This document shows, piece by piece, positions 54,887 through 63,892 of a stretch of 64,000 nucleotides of DNA. The stretch is from Rubrobacter calidifluminis (GTDB taxonomy: Bacteria; Actinomycetota; Rubrobacteria; Rubrobacterales; Rubrobacteraceae). The notes under the pieces were generated by a model. That model did not search any database, was not told the DNA's origin, and worked only from the letters and a program-made list of their open reading frames with translations. How positions within the stretch are numbered: the stretch's first letter is position 1; each line of letters opens with the position of its first letter. Position numbers and translations under genes: made by a program. Location of the stretch: assembly GCF_028617075.1 (NCBI RefSeq), contig NZ_JAQKGV010000013.1, positions 35,636-99,635 on the forward strand, read 5' to 3'.

Positions 54887-55838
54887 GCAGGTCCCTCCCC
54901 GTGAGCTCTATGAACACGGTTTCGAGTGAGGGGTCGGCGACGGAGACGTCCTTTAGACCATGGGGCTGGGCCAGCTCGACGAGGCTCGGGAGCAGCCCGT
55001 CCCTGCGTTCGGCCATGACCCTTAACCCCTCTTTCGTGCGGACCGTGGAGACGACCCCCTTAATCCCTTCCAGGGCTCCGATCAGACTGTCCGGGGGAGA
55101 CTCCAGGCGCAGCTCGATCACGGTGGCGGCCCTCAGGCTTCGCTTCAGGTTCTCCGGTGTGTCGCAGACCAGGATCCTGCCGTGGTCTATGATTGCGACC
55201 CGCTCGCAGAGTTTCTCGGCCTCCTCTATGTAGTGTGTCGTGAGGAGTACCGTGATACCCTCCTGCTCGCGTAGGCTCTGGACGATCTCCCAGAGCGCAA
55301 GCCTGCTCTGTGGGTCGAGCCCCGCGGTGGGCTCGTCGAGGAAGAGTATCCGCGGGCGGTGTGCGATGGCGCGGGCCACGATCAGCCGCTGCGCCATCCC
55401 TCCAGATAACTGGTCCGGGCTGTTACCGCCGTTTCTGGAGAGCCGGAACCCTTCGAGCAGCTTCCGGGCGCGCTCCCTGCTCTCCCTGTGTCCCATCCCG
55501 AAATACCGGCAGTGGAAGTAGAGGTTCTCGAAGACCGTACACGAGCGATCGAGCGTGTTCGACTGAGTGACAACACCCATGTTCGCCTTCGCCCGCGCCG
55601 GGTCGGCCACCACATCGACCCCTCCGACGAACACCCTGCCGGAGCTCGGTCGCACCCGCGCGGTGCATGCTCCCACCGTCGTCGTCTTCCCCGCTCCGTT
55701 GGGGCCCAGAAGCCCGAAGAGCTCGCCGGCCCGCACGGAGAAACTGATCCCATCGACGGCCCGTACCCCACCGGGGTAGACCTTCACCAGATCGCGCACC
55801 TCTATGGCGGGGGCGGTGCTGCGGACCCCGGCGCTCAC
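54879..55838 (-). CDS. DrrA-like ABC transporter ATPase
   Basis: A 319-residue ATPase. Walker A is LLGPNGAGKTT, the Q-loop is in VVTQSNTLD, the signature is DQLSGGMAQRL, Walker B is ILFLDEPTAGLD, and the switch His is in LLTTHYIEEAE. The C-terminal extension (residues ~225-319) is typical of DrrA proteins. It forms an exporter with the permease encoded next to it; its expression is probably controlled by the PadR protein whose stop overlaps its start. Confidence 0.95.
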   Translation of the reverse strand: MSAGVRSTAPAIEVRDLVKVYPGGVRAVDGISFSVRAGELFGLLGPNGAGKTTTVGACTARVRPSSGRVFVGGVDVVADPARAKANMGVVTQSNTLDRSCTVFENLYFHCRYFGMGHRESRERARKLLEGFRLSRNGGNSPDQLSGGMAQRLIVARAIAHRPRILFLDEPTAGLDPQSRLALWEIVQSLREQEGITVLLTTHYIEEAEKLCERVAIIDHGRILVCDTPENLKRSLRAATVIELRLESPPDSLIGALEGIKGVVSTVRTKEGLRVMAERRDGLLPSLVELAQPHGLKDVSVADPSLETVFIELTGRDLRE

Positions 55839-56410
55839 CGTCCGCCTACCCCTAGCCTGCCGCCATCCTCGTCACGATCGTCCTCCGAGAGGATGTCTTC
55901 GACCTTTCTCCTGGCTTCCCGCATCGCGTCCCGTATGCGCCGCAGTTTCTCTTCGTCCACCCTCCCTGTCTGTATCGCGCGCCTGATCTTGCGTAAGAGA
56001 TCACACCCCTCGTAGGCGATCTCGCGCAGCTCCTCGGTATGCTCGCCCTCCCAGACTCCCGCCGCCCGCCGCCAGATCTCCCGCATCGACTCCCGGTGCT
56101 CGGAGACGAAGCTCCGACCTTCTTCGGTGAGCGAGTAGATCTTCCTGCCCTCCTTCTCCTCAGAACTCACGTACCCCATGTCTTCCAGCAGCTGCAGCGT
56201 CGGGTAGACCGAACCCGGACTCGGCGAATACATCCCCCTGAACCTGCTCTCCAGACGGCGTATTGCCTCGTAGCCATGCGCCGGCCCTTCCTCCAGAAGC
56301 TCCGCGATGACGTACTTGAGATCACCCTTGCCGAAAACCCTCCTCTGCAGAACCTCTTCCATGCGACCCGAGTCGAACCACGTGCCGCGCTTTCTGCGAG
56401 CCCCGAACAT
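55835..56410 (-). CDS. PadR-family transcriptional regulator
   Basis: A 191-residue PadR regulator. The N-terminal winged helix has VFGKGDLKYVIAELLEEGPAHGYEAIRRLESRF and SPGSVYPTLQLLEDMGYVSSEEKEGRKIYSLTEEG. The C-terminal ~80 residues form the helical Vir_act_alpha-like dimer region. Such repressors bind drug-like ligands and control adjacent exporters. ATG 56410 has GGGAGG 6 nt upstream; ATG 56425 is in frame. It heads the PadR-ATPase-permease operon. Confidence 0.92.
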   Translation of the reverse strand: MFGARRKRGTWFDSGRMEEVLQRRVFGKGDLKYVIAELLEEGPAHGYEAIRRLESRFRGMYSPSPGSVYPTLQLLEDMGYVSSEEKEGRKIYSLTEEGRSFVSEHRESMREIWRRAAGVWEGEHTEELREIAYEGCDLLRKIRRAIQTGRVDEEKLRRIRDAMREARRKVEDILSEDDRDEDGGRLGVGGR

Positions 56411-56427
56411 CCATGCGCCTCCCATAG

Positions 56428-56442
56428 TATCGCGATATATCG
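56428..56442. promoter_or_regulatory. Overlapping palindromes, probable PadR operator
   Basis: TATCGCGATA at 56428-56437 and CGATATATCG at 56433-56442 are each perfect 10-bp palindromes and overlap by 5 bp. They lie 18-32 bp upstream of the PadR start codon, where an autorepressor would act. Confidence 0.55.
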
Positions 56443-56494
56443 TTGAGTGAAAGATACCGGATGGGTAGGATGGTGTCAAGGCCAGGCTCTTGGA

Positions 56495-56524
56495 TTGACG
56501 CTCTACGGTGGCATGTGATTACAT
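56495..56524 (+). promoter_or_regulatory. Promoter of the YhhQ-type transporter
   Basis: TTGACG at 56495-56500, an 18-bp spacer, and TTACAT at 56519-56524. The -10 lies inside the small inverted repeat CATGT-GATT-ACATG (56512-56525), which could also be a regulator site. Confidence 0.5.
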
Positions 56525-56546
56525 GACCGACGGTCTCTGGTTCTGA

Positions 56547-57257
56547 ATGGTTGCAGGTCGCGGGAGGTACGCGCTGTCTGGGGAGTTGAGGTATACATCC
56601 TGGTTCGTGGTGGTGGTCGCGGTGTTCGTCACCACGCTCATCACGGCGAACATCACGGCGGTGAAGCTGGTCGGGATTTTCGGGCTGGTGCTGCCGGCTG
56701 GGGTCGTGCTGTTTCCGGTCAGCTACATCGTCGGGGACGTGCTCACCGAAGTGTATGGGTACTCGGCGGCGCGGCGCGTGATCTGGCTCGGGTTTCTGTG
56801 CAACCTGCTCGCTGTGGCGGCGATCTGGGCCGGTGGGGTGCTGCCCGCGGCCCCGGTCTGGCACGCGCAGGGTGCGTACGAGCGAATCCTGGGGTACACG
56901 CCGCGGCTGCTCGGGGCCTCCTTCCTCGCGTATCTCGTGGGGGAGTTCGCCAACTCCTTCGTGATGGCCCGGATGAAGGTGCTCACGGAGGGGCGCTGGC
57001 TGTGGAGCCGCACGATAAGCTCGACCGTGGTGGGGGAGGGGTTCGATTCTCTGATCTTTGTCTCGGTCGCCTTCGCCGCCACGATACCCGCGCACGCTCT
57101 GGTCGCGGCGATCGTCTCCCAGTGGTTTTTCAAGAGCGCCTACGAGATCGTGGCCACGCCGCTGACGTACCTCATCGTGGGGTATCTCAAGCGTATCGAA
57201 GGCCTCGACGTCTACGACCGCGACACCCGCTTCAACCCGCTCCTGATCGGGAAATGA
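56547..57257 (+). CDS. yhhQ: YhhQ/VUT-family transporter (queuosine precursor type)
   Basis: A 236-residue membrane protein with six or seven helices. TLITANITAVKLV, FPVSYIVGDVLTEVYGYSAARRVIWLGF and FDSLIFVSVAFA are signatures of PF02592. YhhQ imports queuosine precursors (preQ0/preQ1) in E. coli. No queuosine gene or preQ1 riboswitch is visible nearby, so the substrate here is inferred from the family. It lies 4 bp before the next gene. Confidence 0.93.
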   Translation: MVAGRGRYALSGELRYTSWFVVVVAVFVTTLITANITAVKLVGIFGLVLPAGVVLFPVSYIVGDVLTEVYGYSAARRVIWLGFLCNLLAVAAIWAGGVLPAAPVWHAQGAYERILGYTPRLLGASFLAYLVGEFANSFVMARMKVLTEGRWLWSRTISSTVVGEGFDSLIFVSVAFAATIPAHALVAAIVSQWFFKSAYEIVATPLTYLIVGYLKRIEGLDVYDRDTRFNPLLIGK

Positions 57258-57261
57258 AAAG

Positions 57262-58323
57262 ATGAACCCGGCCGTTCTCGCCGCCGAAGCAGCCGCCTTC
57301 CTCGTGCGCCGGCGGGTGGCGCGTCTCGCGACCGCCGACGCACGAGGCGACCCGCACGCCGTCCCGGTCTGCTTCGCCTTCGACGGGGAGCACATCTACA
57401 TTGCCCTGGACGAAAAACCGAAGGAAGGCTCCCCAACCCGTCTCAAGCGGGTCAAAAACATCCTGCAGAACCCGCGGGTCGCGCTCGTCGCCGACCGCTA
57501 CGACGAAGACTGGAGCCTGCTCGCGTACGTCATGGTGCGTGGGAAAGCCGGGCTCGTCGAACCCGGGGCCGGAGAACATGCTGCCGCCATCCGCCTGCTG
57601 CGCGGCAAGTACCACCAGTACGAGCGCATGAAGATAGAGAGGAACCCCGTCATCCGGATCGTTCCCGAGCGGGTCTCGTCCTGGGGTGCTCTGGATGAGC
57701 CGCCGGAGGACGGAGGGCGCCTCATCGATACCCTGCGCGGCCGGCGCTCGGTGCGACGCTACCTGGACAGGGAGGTTCCCGGGTGGATGGTGGAGGAGAT
57801 ACTCGAGGCCGGACGCTGGGCCCCCTCCCCGCACGGCAGGCAGCCCTGGCGCTTCGCTCTACTGAGGAAGGAGGAGACGAAACGGCGGCTCGCCGAGGCG
57901 ATGGGGGGGGAGTGGCGGCGGGCGCTCGAGATGGACGGACAGGGGCCCGAGGTCGTCGAGAGGAGGCTGGAGGGTTCCAAGAGAAGGCTGCTCGGCACCC
58001 CCGTGCTCGTGCTCCTGTGTCTGTACCTGGAGGAGCTCGACCGCTATCCCGATCCCGGGAGGCAGAGGTGCGAGGCCACGATGGCCGTGCAGTCCCTCGG
58101 CGCCGCCGCGCAGAACATGCTGCTCGAGGCGTACGACCTCGGGCTCGATGGCGGCTGGATCTGCGCCCCTCTGTTCTCGCCCGGCGCGGTGAGGGAGGCG
58201 CTGGGGCTGGACGAGTCCCTCATCCCGCACGCGCTACTCACCTTCGGGTACGCCGCCGGGGATCCACCCCGGCGGCGTCCGAGAAAACCGCTTGACGAGC
58301 TGGTGGTCTTCCGGGATCTCTAA
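57262..58323 (+). CDS. Split-barrel (PPOX) + FbiB-like nitroreductase fusion, candidate dehydro-F420 reductase
   Basis: A 353-residue two-domain protein. Residues ~1-140 are an F420-class split barrel (RRRVARLATADARGDPHAVPVCFAFDGEHIYIALDEKPK). Residues ~150-353 are a nitroreductase domain like the C-terminal half of mycobacterial FbiB: RRSVRRYLDREVP, APSPHGRQPWRFAL, LLGTPVLVLLCL and SLGAAAQNMLLEAYDLGLDGGWICAPLFS. That half of FbiB reduces dehydro-F420-0 with FMNH2. Since CofE here lacks it, this protein may supply the step. ATG 57262 follows the transporter closely. Confidence 0.88.
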   Translation: MNPAVLAAEAAAFLVRRRVARLATADARGDPHAVPVCFAFDGEHIYIALDEKPKEGSPTRLKRVKNILQNPRVALVADRYDEDWSLLAYVMVRGKAGLVEPGAGEHAAAIRLLRGKYHQYERMKIERNPVIRIVPERVSSWGALDEPPEDGGRLIDTLRGRRSVRRYLDREVPGWMVEEILEAGRWAPSPHGRQPWRFALLRKEETKRRLAEAMGGEWRRALEMDGQGPEVVERRLEGSKRRLLGTPVLVLLCLYLEELDRYPDPGRQRCEATMAVQSLGAAAQNMLLEAYDLGLDGGWICAPLFSPGAVREALGLDESLIPHALLTFGYAAGDPPRRRPRKPLDELVVFRDL

Positions 58324-59894
58324 TGGGCCAGGCCCTCCGCGGGCTCTTTGCCCTCCTCCCGTACCACTTCCAGGTCGCTGTAATCTCCCGGAGCGGTCTC
58401 GTCCTCCCCTTCGGGGGCGCCCAGCGCCCGGAAAGCCAGCGTGAGTGCACCGCTTACGACCAGGTTGGCGAACAGCGCGTAGAGCCCGGCGTACGCCGAG
58501 AGGCTGAAGCTGCCGATCGTAAGTGGGAAGATCGAGGAGAACCCCTGCGAGACGGCCATCGCCGTGCCGGTCGCCATCCCGACCAGCCAGCCGATGGCGA
58601 GCGCCCAGCGGTGGAACCAGCGGGTATAGAGGCCCAGGATCACCGCCGGGAGCGTCTGCAGGATCCAGATGCCCCCGAGAAGCTGCAGGTTGATCGAGTA
58701 CTGCGTCGGGATGCCGATGACGAACGCCAGAGCTCCTGCCTTGACGATCAGCGAGACGATCTTGGCGACCTGTGACTCCTCCCGGTCTGAGATGTTGCGT
58801 CGGAAGTACTCGCGGTAGATGTTGCGGGTAAAGAGGTTCGCCGCGGCTATCGACATTATCGCCGCCGGGACCAGCGCCCCGATCCCGACCGCTGCGAAGG
58901 CGAACCCGGCGAACCACGAGGGGAAGAACCTGAGCACCAGGTCCGGAACGGCGAAGTTCGGGCTCTCGAGCTTGAGGTTCGCCGCGATGGCCATGTACCC
59001 GAAGAGCGCGATTATGGCCAGCGCTATCGAGTAGGCCGTGAGCAGGGTGGCGTTGCGCCGGATCGCGTTACCCGAGTTGGCGCTGAAGACGCCTGTGAGC
59101 GCGTGCGGGTACAGAAAGAGCGCGAACGCCGAGCCCAACGCCAGCGAGGAGTAGCCGCTGTAGGCACTGGGGATCAGGGTGCCCGGCGGGTTGTGCTTGG
59201 GCAGCTCGGCGGCCGCCGCGTCGAAGATGTGTCCGAAGCCCCCGAGCCTGTACGGGATGTAGATGACCATCACAATCACGGTGATGTAGATCGTGAGGTC
59301 CTTCACGACCGCCACGAGCGCCGGGGCCCGCAGCCCGCTCTGGTAGGTGTAGAGGGCGAGGATGATAAAGGCGATGATGAGCGGCAGGTCGTTGACGAGG
59401 GCGGAGCTGCTGCCGCCGATGCCCATCGCCGCGATGACCGCCTGCAGCCCGACGAGCTGCAGCGCTATGTAGGGCATCGTAGCGAGTATGCCGGTGAACG
59501 CCACGATGAGCGCCAGGAGCCCGCTGCCGTAACGTCCCCGGACGAAGTCCGCCGGGGTTATGTAGTCGCGCTTCTTCGCCACCGACCACAGCCGGGGGAA
59601 GATGAAGAACAGGATCGGGAAGACCAGGATCGTGTAGGGAACGGCGAAGAAGCCCGTCGAGCCCGCGCCGTAGACCAGCGCCGGCACCGCGATGAACGTG
59701 TAGGCGGTGTAGATGTCCCCGCCGACCAGAAACCACGTCACCCATGTCCCGAAGCGTCGGCCACCCAGCCCCCACTCGCTCAGCAGCCCGAGGTCTCCCC
59801 TGCGCCAGCGGGCGGCGACGAACCCCACCACCGTGACCAGCAGGAAGAGTATCGCGAAGACCGTCAGCGCGACCGGGTCGAAGGTGTGCGGCAT
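58320..59894 (-). CDS. Sodium:solute symporter (monocarboxylate/acetate type, SSS family)
   Basis: A 524-residue SSS carrier with 13 predicted helices. GRRFGTWVTWFLVGGDIYTAYTFIAVPALVYG, TPADFVRGRYGSGLLALIVAF and AVGIGALVPAAIMSIAAANLFTRNIYREYF match MctP/ActP-like carriers. It takes up a short carboxylate such as pyruvate, lactate or acetate with Na+. Its small DUF3311 partner is encoded just upstream. It converges on the PPOX-nitroreductase gene with a 4-bp overlap. Confidence 0.92.
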   Translation of the reverse strand: MPHTFDPVALTVFAILFLLVTVVGFVAARWRRGDLGLLSEWGLGGRRFGTWVTWFLVGGDIYTAYTFIAVPALVYGAGSTGFFAVPYTILVFPILFFIFPRLWSVAKKRDYITPADFVRGRYGSGLLALIVAFTGILATMPYIALQLVGLQAVIAAMGIGGSSSALVNDLPLIIAFIILALYTYQSGLRAPALVAVVKDLTIYITVIVMVIYIPYRLGGFGHIFDAAAAELPKHNPPGTLIPSAYSGYSSLALGSAFALFLYPHALTGVFSANSGNAIRRNATLLTAYSIALAIIALFGYMAIAANLKLESPNFAVPDLVLRFFPSWFAGFAFAAVGIGALVPAAIMSIAAANLFTRNIYREYFRRNISDREESQVAKIVSLIVKAGALAFVIGIPTQYSINLQLLGGIWILQTLPAVILGLYTRWFHRWALAIGWLVGMATGTAMAVSQGFSSIFPLTIGSFSLSAYAGLYALFANLVVSGALTLAFRALGAPEGEDETAPGDYSDLEVVREEGKEPAEGLAH

Positions 59895-59904
59895 TGCAGA
59901 CCCC

Positions 59905-60114
59905 CTAGCGTGTCGCCCGGTATACCGTGGTCACGATGGCCGCCGTTATGAACAGCCAGACGAACTGGTACCAGTAGAAGAACGGCCAGCCGAACAGCCG
60001 GGGTGCGTCCGAAGCGTATAGCTGGGGAAACAGAAGGCCCAGAAACGGCAGTATGAGGAGCAGGTTCCACCAGCGTTTGTTGCGATTTTCGTTTCTGACA
60101 CGTCCGTCGTGCAC
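59905..60114 (-). CDS. DUF3311 small membrane protein, symporter partner
   Basis: A 69-residue protein with two helices: LLLILPFLGLLFPQLYA and FFYWYQFVWLFITAAIVTTVVY-like. The DUF3311 pattern is clear. This family is nearly always encoded with an SSS symporter and may be its small subunit. GTG 60114 is chosen because AAAGGAGGG lies upstream; the open frame extends another 90 bp with a poor start. Confidence 0.85.
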   Translation of the reverse strand: MHDGRVRNENRNKRWWNLLLILPFLGLLFPQLYASDAPRLFGWPFFYWYQFVWLFITAAIVTTVYRATR

Positions 60115-60308
60115 CAGATGGTTCCCTCCTTTCCGCGAAGAGGTTCCGCGTACGGAGCGGTGCAGGACACGCGGTCCCACACCTTGCCCCACCAATCCCA
60201 CCACAGAATGTACTCACTTTATTCCGCCGGGAAGGTTGTTGTCAAATGTGTAATGCTGTGGGGACCTGATCTCTGGTAGAGTCGGCCGGGGAAGGAAGTC
60301 TTTGGCGA

Positions 60309-60926
60309 ATGAACATGCTGGAGAGCAGATGGTACCGGGCGCTCGAGGTTTGCGCCAACTTCCTGTACCTGAACCTGCTCTGGCTGGTCTGCAGCGTCCC
60401 GATCATCACGCTTCCGGCCTCCATGGCCGCGATGTTCGGCGTGGTGCGGGAGTGGGTGAAGGGGAGGGAGCCCGGGGTGACCGGCTCCTTCTTCTCGTTC
60501 TTCCGGGAGAACTTCCGTCAGAGTACCTGGATCGGCTTTCTCTGGGCGCTGGTCGGGGTCATCCTCGCGGTCGACTTCGCCGTGGTGCGCGGGATGGGAT
60601 CCCCGGTAAGCGAGATCCTCTACGTCGTCCTCTTCGTAGTCTGTTTCCTGTACGTCTTCACGCTGGTCTACATCTTCCCGGTCATCGTCAACTTCGAGGC
60701 CCGCTGGTCACTCGTGATAAGGAACGCGCTCCTCTTCTCGATGACCGGTCCTCTGGTGACCCTCGCCTGCCTGCTGGTGCTGATCCTCGCCGCCGCCGCG
60801 TTCGTCTTCTTCCCGCTCTCCATATTCGTCTCGGGTAGCGTCGGCTCCTACCTGGTCTACCGGCTCTGCGAGAGGACCTTCGAAAGGGTGGAGCGGATCA
60901 GGGGACGGAATGGGGAAGACCGCTGA
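60309..60926 (+). CDS. DUF624 (YesL-like) membrane protein
   Basis: A 205-residue protein with five predicted helices: FLYLNLLWLVCSVPIITLPASMAAMFGVVREW at the start is the DUF624 signature. YesL homologues sit near polysaccharide or sugar transport operons, but none is here. Its function is unknown. ATG 60309 is used. The 194-bp region before it (60115-60308) shows only a short AT-rich patch. Confidence 0.88.
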   Translation: MNMLESRWYRALEVCANFLYLNLLWLVCSVPIITLPASMAAMFGVVREWVKGREPGVTGSFFSFFRENFRQSTWIGFLWALVGVILAVDFAVVRGMGSPVSEILYVVLFVVCFLYVFTLVYIFPVIVNFEARWSLVIRNALLFSMTGPLVTLACLLVLILAAAAFVFFPLSIFVSGSVGSYLVYRLCERTFERVERIRGRNGEDR

Positions 60927-60929
60927 GCT

Positions 60930-61370
60930 TCACCCCGAACCGAGCATCCTGCGGTAGCGTTCGGCCCGTTCCTCGAAGCCAGCGAGCCTGCGGTCGGCGG
61001 ACCTCTGCGCGCCGCGCGGCATCGTCCCGCTCCGTGCGAGTTCGATGAAGCTCTCGGTCACCCGCAGGGCCTCGGCGTACCGCCGCCGGCGCTCGTAGAT
61101 CATGGCGAGCCTCTCGTAGGGATGGCTCTCGACGAAGCGCTCCGCGACGTTCTGCTCGTAGAGCAAAATGGCCCGCTCCACGTCACCCCGCCCCTCGGCC
61201 TCCATCGCCTCGAAGTTGCGCCGGAGGGCCTCCTCGTAGTCCGCGAGGGGATCCTCCTCGGTGCCTATCCTTTCGAGCTCTTCGTCGGTGAGGCCTCCCA
61301 GGTGGGAGCCTCCCCGACCCTCTTCATCACCCCCCGAGAACCTCCTGAAAAACCTCCTGAAACGGCCCAC
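60930..61370 (-). CDS. Small TPR-like helical protein
   Basis: A 146-residue soluble protein. A charged, Gly-rich N-terminus precedes helices that fit tetratricopeptide pairing (ERAILLYEQNVAERFVESHPYERLAMIYERRRRYAEALRVTESFIELARSG). It probably mediates protein contacts. It lies 10 bp downstream of fbiC in the same direction, so it may be co-transcribed, but no link to F420 is known. Confidence 0.75.
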   Translation of the reverse strand: MGRFRRFFRRFSGGDEEGRGGSHLGGLTDEELERIGTEEDPLADYEEALRRNFEAMEAEGRGDVERAILLYEQNVAERFVESHPYERLAMIYERRRRYAEALRVTESFIELARSGTMPRGAQRSADRRLAGFEERAERYRRMLGSG

Positions 61371-61379
61371 GACGCCTCC

Positions 61380-63755
61380 TCATGACGCCTTCACGTGACG
61401 TTCGGGCTCACCGTAGAGCGTGTTGCGCTGGCGCGGGATGCGTCCGATCTCCCGGATCATGCGCTCCATCTCCTCCGGGAGCATCTCCTGCCCGTGGCTC
61501 GCCCCGGCCGAGCGCGAGATGCTCTCGTTCATGAGTGTGCCGCCGAGGTCGTTGCACCCTGCCTCGAGGCACGCCTTCGCCCCCTCGACGCCCAGCTTGA
61601 CCCAGGAGACCTGCACGTTGTCTATGTAGCCGTGCAGCGCGATCCTGCCGACCGCGTGCATCTTCACCGTCTCGGCGAAGGCCGGGCCCCTCCGCGAACG
61701 GCCCTGCAGGAAGAGGGGCGTCGCCATGTGCACGAACGGGAGCGGGATGAACTCGGTGAACCCACCCGTTTCGGCCTGTATCTCGCGCAGGACCAGCAGG
61801 TGGCGCGCCCAGTTCACCGGCCCGTCGACGTGGCCGAACATGATCGTCGAGGTAGAGCGCAGCCCGATCGCGTGCGCCTTGCGCATCACCTCCGCCCACT
61901 GGGCGGTGTTGATCTTGTCCGGGCAGATGATCCTGCGTATCTCGTCGTCCAGGATCTCGGCCGCCGTACCGGGGAGCGTCGCGAGACCGGCCTCCTTCAG
62001 CCGCACCAGAAACTCATCGACCGGGATGCCCAGAGTGTGCGCCCCCTGCCACACCTCGAGCGGCGTGAAGGCGTGGACGTGCATCCCGGGCACCTCGTCC
62101 TTCACCGCCCGCAGGTAGTCCAGGTAGTTCTGGCCGGTGAACCTGCCGTGTATCCCCCCGACCATCGTGACCTCGGTCGCCCCCCGCTCCCAGGCTTCGC
62201 GTGCCCTGCGCGCGACCTCCCCGGGATCCATCAGGTAGGGCTCGCCGCGCAGATTGAGCGACTTCGGCCCTTTGGAGAAGGCGCAGAAGCGGCAGCGGAA
62301 GTAGCACTGGTTGGTGTAGTTGATGTTGCGGTTCACCACGTAGGTGACCACGTCCCCGTTGACCTCCCGCCTGAGCTCGTCCGCGACCCGGCACAGCTCC
62401 GCCAGCTCCCGACCGCGGGCGGTGAAGAGCAGCGCTACCTCCTCCTCGTCCAGATCCCTCTCCCCGGCCCCGGCGAGAGCGGCGACGAACTCCGGGCGCA
62501 TCCGGGAGGGCCTCCGGCCTCTCATCTCCTCGAGCGTCCTCCCCGGCACCGGCTCGTCCTTGCCCGGGGCCCAGCTCTCGACGCGCGCGAACCCCTCGGC
62601 GTCCATCCCGGCGAGGACCTTCGGCCTCAGGGCCTCGTCAACCCACCGCTCCGCCTCCAGCGCGTAGCGTGGGTGGACCGCGAGCCGCTCGAGGAGCAGA
62701 TATCCTCTGCTACCGGTGGCCCGTTCGAGCTCTTCGAGGTGCGGCCAGGGCCGCTCGGGGTTGACGTGGTCGGGGGTGACGGGGGAGACGCCTCCCCAGT
62801 CGTTGATCCCGGCGTCTATGTACCTCAGGTACCCGGCCTCGCCGTCGGCCAGGTTCGGCGGGGCCTGCACCGTGACTTCGGGCGGCAGGATGAGCCGGGC
62901 GAGCGCTATCGCCGCGAGCATCTCCTTCTCAGAAGGCTCGGGTGCGTCTTGCATCCTGGTCCCCGGCTTGGCACGGAAGTTCTGCACGATGCACTCCTGG
63001 ATGTGCCCGTAGCGCCCGTGCACCTCGCGGATCGCGAGCAGAGTCTCCACCCGCTCCTCGGGGCTCTCCCCGATCCCGACGAGGAGCCCGGTCGTGAAGG
63101 GCACCGCGAGCCTCCCCGCCGCCTCGAGCGTCTCGAGTCGTCTCTCGGGGACTTTGTCCGGCGAGGCCCAGTGGGCCATGCCCCGGCCCAGCAGCCTCCC
63201 CGAGACCTCCTCCAGCATGATACCCTGCGAGACGGCCACCCCCCGCAGCAGCCGTACGTCCTCCTCCGAGAGCACGCCGGGGTTGGCGTGCGGCAGGAGT
63301 CCGGTCTCTTCGGCCACCAGCCCGCAGCAGTGCGCCAGGTACTCCACGGTCGTCTCGAACCCCATCTCCCTGAGTTCGCGTCGGGCCTCAGGATAGCGTT
63401 TCTCCGGCTTGTCCCCGAGCGTGAAGAGCGCCTCTTTGCACCCGGCTTCGGCCCCATCCCGGGCTATCTCGAGTACCTCCTCCGGCGTGAGGTAGGCCCT
63501 CTCTCCCTTACGCGGTGGATGGGCGAAGGTGCAGTAGCCGCAGTTGTCCCGGCACAGCCTGGTCAGCGGGATGAAGACCTTGCGCGAGTACGAGATCCTC
63601 GGCCCGTACGTCCGGTCCCGTACCCGTGCCGCCGCCTCCATCGCGGGCTCGGGATCCTCCACGGCCATTCGCGCCAGCACCCTGGCCTCTTCTGCCCCGA
63701 GCGAAACCTCCGCCGCTCTCTCCAGTAGCTCCCTGTATGCGTGAATTCCCTCCAT
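61380..63755 (-). CDS. fbiC: Fo synthase FbiC (fused CofG and CofH)
   Basis: A 791-residue fusion of two radical-SAM enzymes. The CofG half binds its cluster with Cys68/72/75 (CRDNCGYC); the CofH half does so with CYFRCRFC near residue 490. FTLGDKPEKRYPEARRELREMGF and NWGGVSPVTPDHVNPERPWP in the first half, and EVTMVGGIHGRF and GTAAEIL in the second, are diagnostic. It condenses tyrosine with a flavin precursor to the deazaflavin Fo. Its ATG has no ribosome site but follows a -10 box by 9 nt, so the mRNA is probably leaderless. Confidence 0.97.
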   Translation of the reverse strand: MEGIHAYRELLERAAEVSLGAEEARVLARMAVEDPEPAMEAAARVRDRTYGPRISYSRKVFIPLTRLCRDNCGYCTFAHPPRKGERAYLTPEEVLEIARDGAEAGCKEALFTLGDKPEKRYPEARRELREMGFETTVEYLAHCCGLVAEETGLLPHANPGVLSEEDVRLLRGVAVSQGIMLEEVSGRLLGRGMAHWASPDKVPERRLETLEAAGRLAVPFTTGLLVGIGESPEERVETLLAIREVHGRYGHIQECIVQNFRAKPGTRMQDAPEPSEKEMLAAIALARLILPPEVTVQAPPNLADGEAGYLRYIDAGINDWGGVSPVTPDHVNPERPWPHLEELERATGSRGYLLLERLAVHPRYALEAERWVDEALRPKVLAGMDAEGFARVESWAPGKDEPVPGRTLEEMRGRRPSRMRPEFVAALAGAGERDLDEEEVALLFTARGRELAELCRVADELRREVNGDVVTYVVNRNINYTNQCYFRCRFCAFSKGPKSLNLRGEPYLMDPGEVARRAREAWERGATEVTMVGGIHGRFTGQNYLDYLRAVKDEVPGMHVHAFTPLEVWQGAHTLGIPVDEFLVRLKEAGLATLPGTAAEILDDEIRRIICPDKINTAQWAEVMRKAHAIGLRSTSTIMFGHVDGPVNWARHLLVLREIQAETGGFTEFIPLPFVHMATPLFLQGRSRRGPAFAETVKMHAVGRIALHGYIDNVQVSWVKLGVEGAKACLEAGCNDLGGTLMNESISRSAGASHGQEMLPEEMERMIREIGRIPRQRNTLYGEPERHVKAS

Positions 63756-63764
63756 AGTTCGGGC

Positions 63765-63793
63765 AGTATAAACCCGGAGCGTCCCCCCTTACA
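63765..63793 (-). promoter_or_regulatory. Promoter of fbiC, leaderless type
   Basis: On the minus strand TATACT (63770-63765) ends 9 nt before the fbiC ATG at 63755. A weak -35 (TGTAAG) lies 17 bp upstream. A start site at or next to the ATG would give a leaderless transcript, common in actinobacteria. Confidence 0.55.
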
Positions 63794-63806
63794 TCGACCT
63801 CATCAT

Positions 63807-63824
63807 ATCCGACAAAATTTATCG
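63807..63824. promoter_or_regulatory. Second copy of the 18-bp sulfur/F420 element
   Basis: It has the same 18 bases as 48101-48118 (ATCCGACAAAATTTATCG). It lies in the divergent gap between fbiC (minus) and the rhodanese gene (plus), about 58 bp upstream of the fbiC start site. A TACAAT -10 for the rhodanese is at 63835-63840, so here the element covers its -35 region. One regulator could act on both genes. Confidence 0.65.
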
Positions 63825-63892
63825 GGATATGTTCTACAATGAGAGCTGCACGCACCTCTGAATGTGGAAGAAGAAGGAGGCATTTGAGGAAG

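Noticed and set aside
61395..63728. 777-residue open frame on the plus strand
   Set aside because: It is the reverse shadow of fbiC, which has both radical-SAM motifs.
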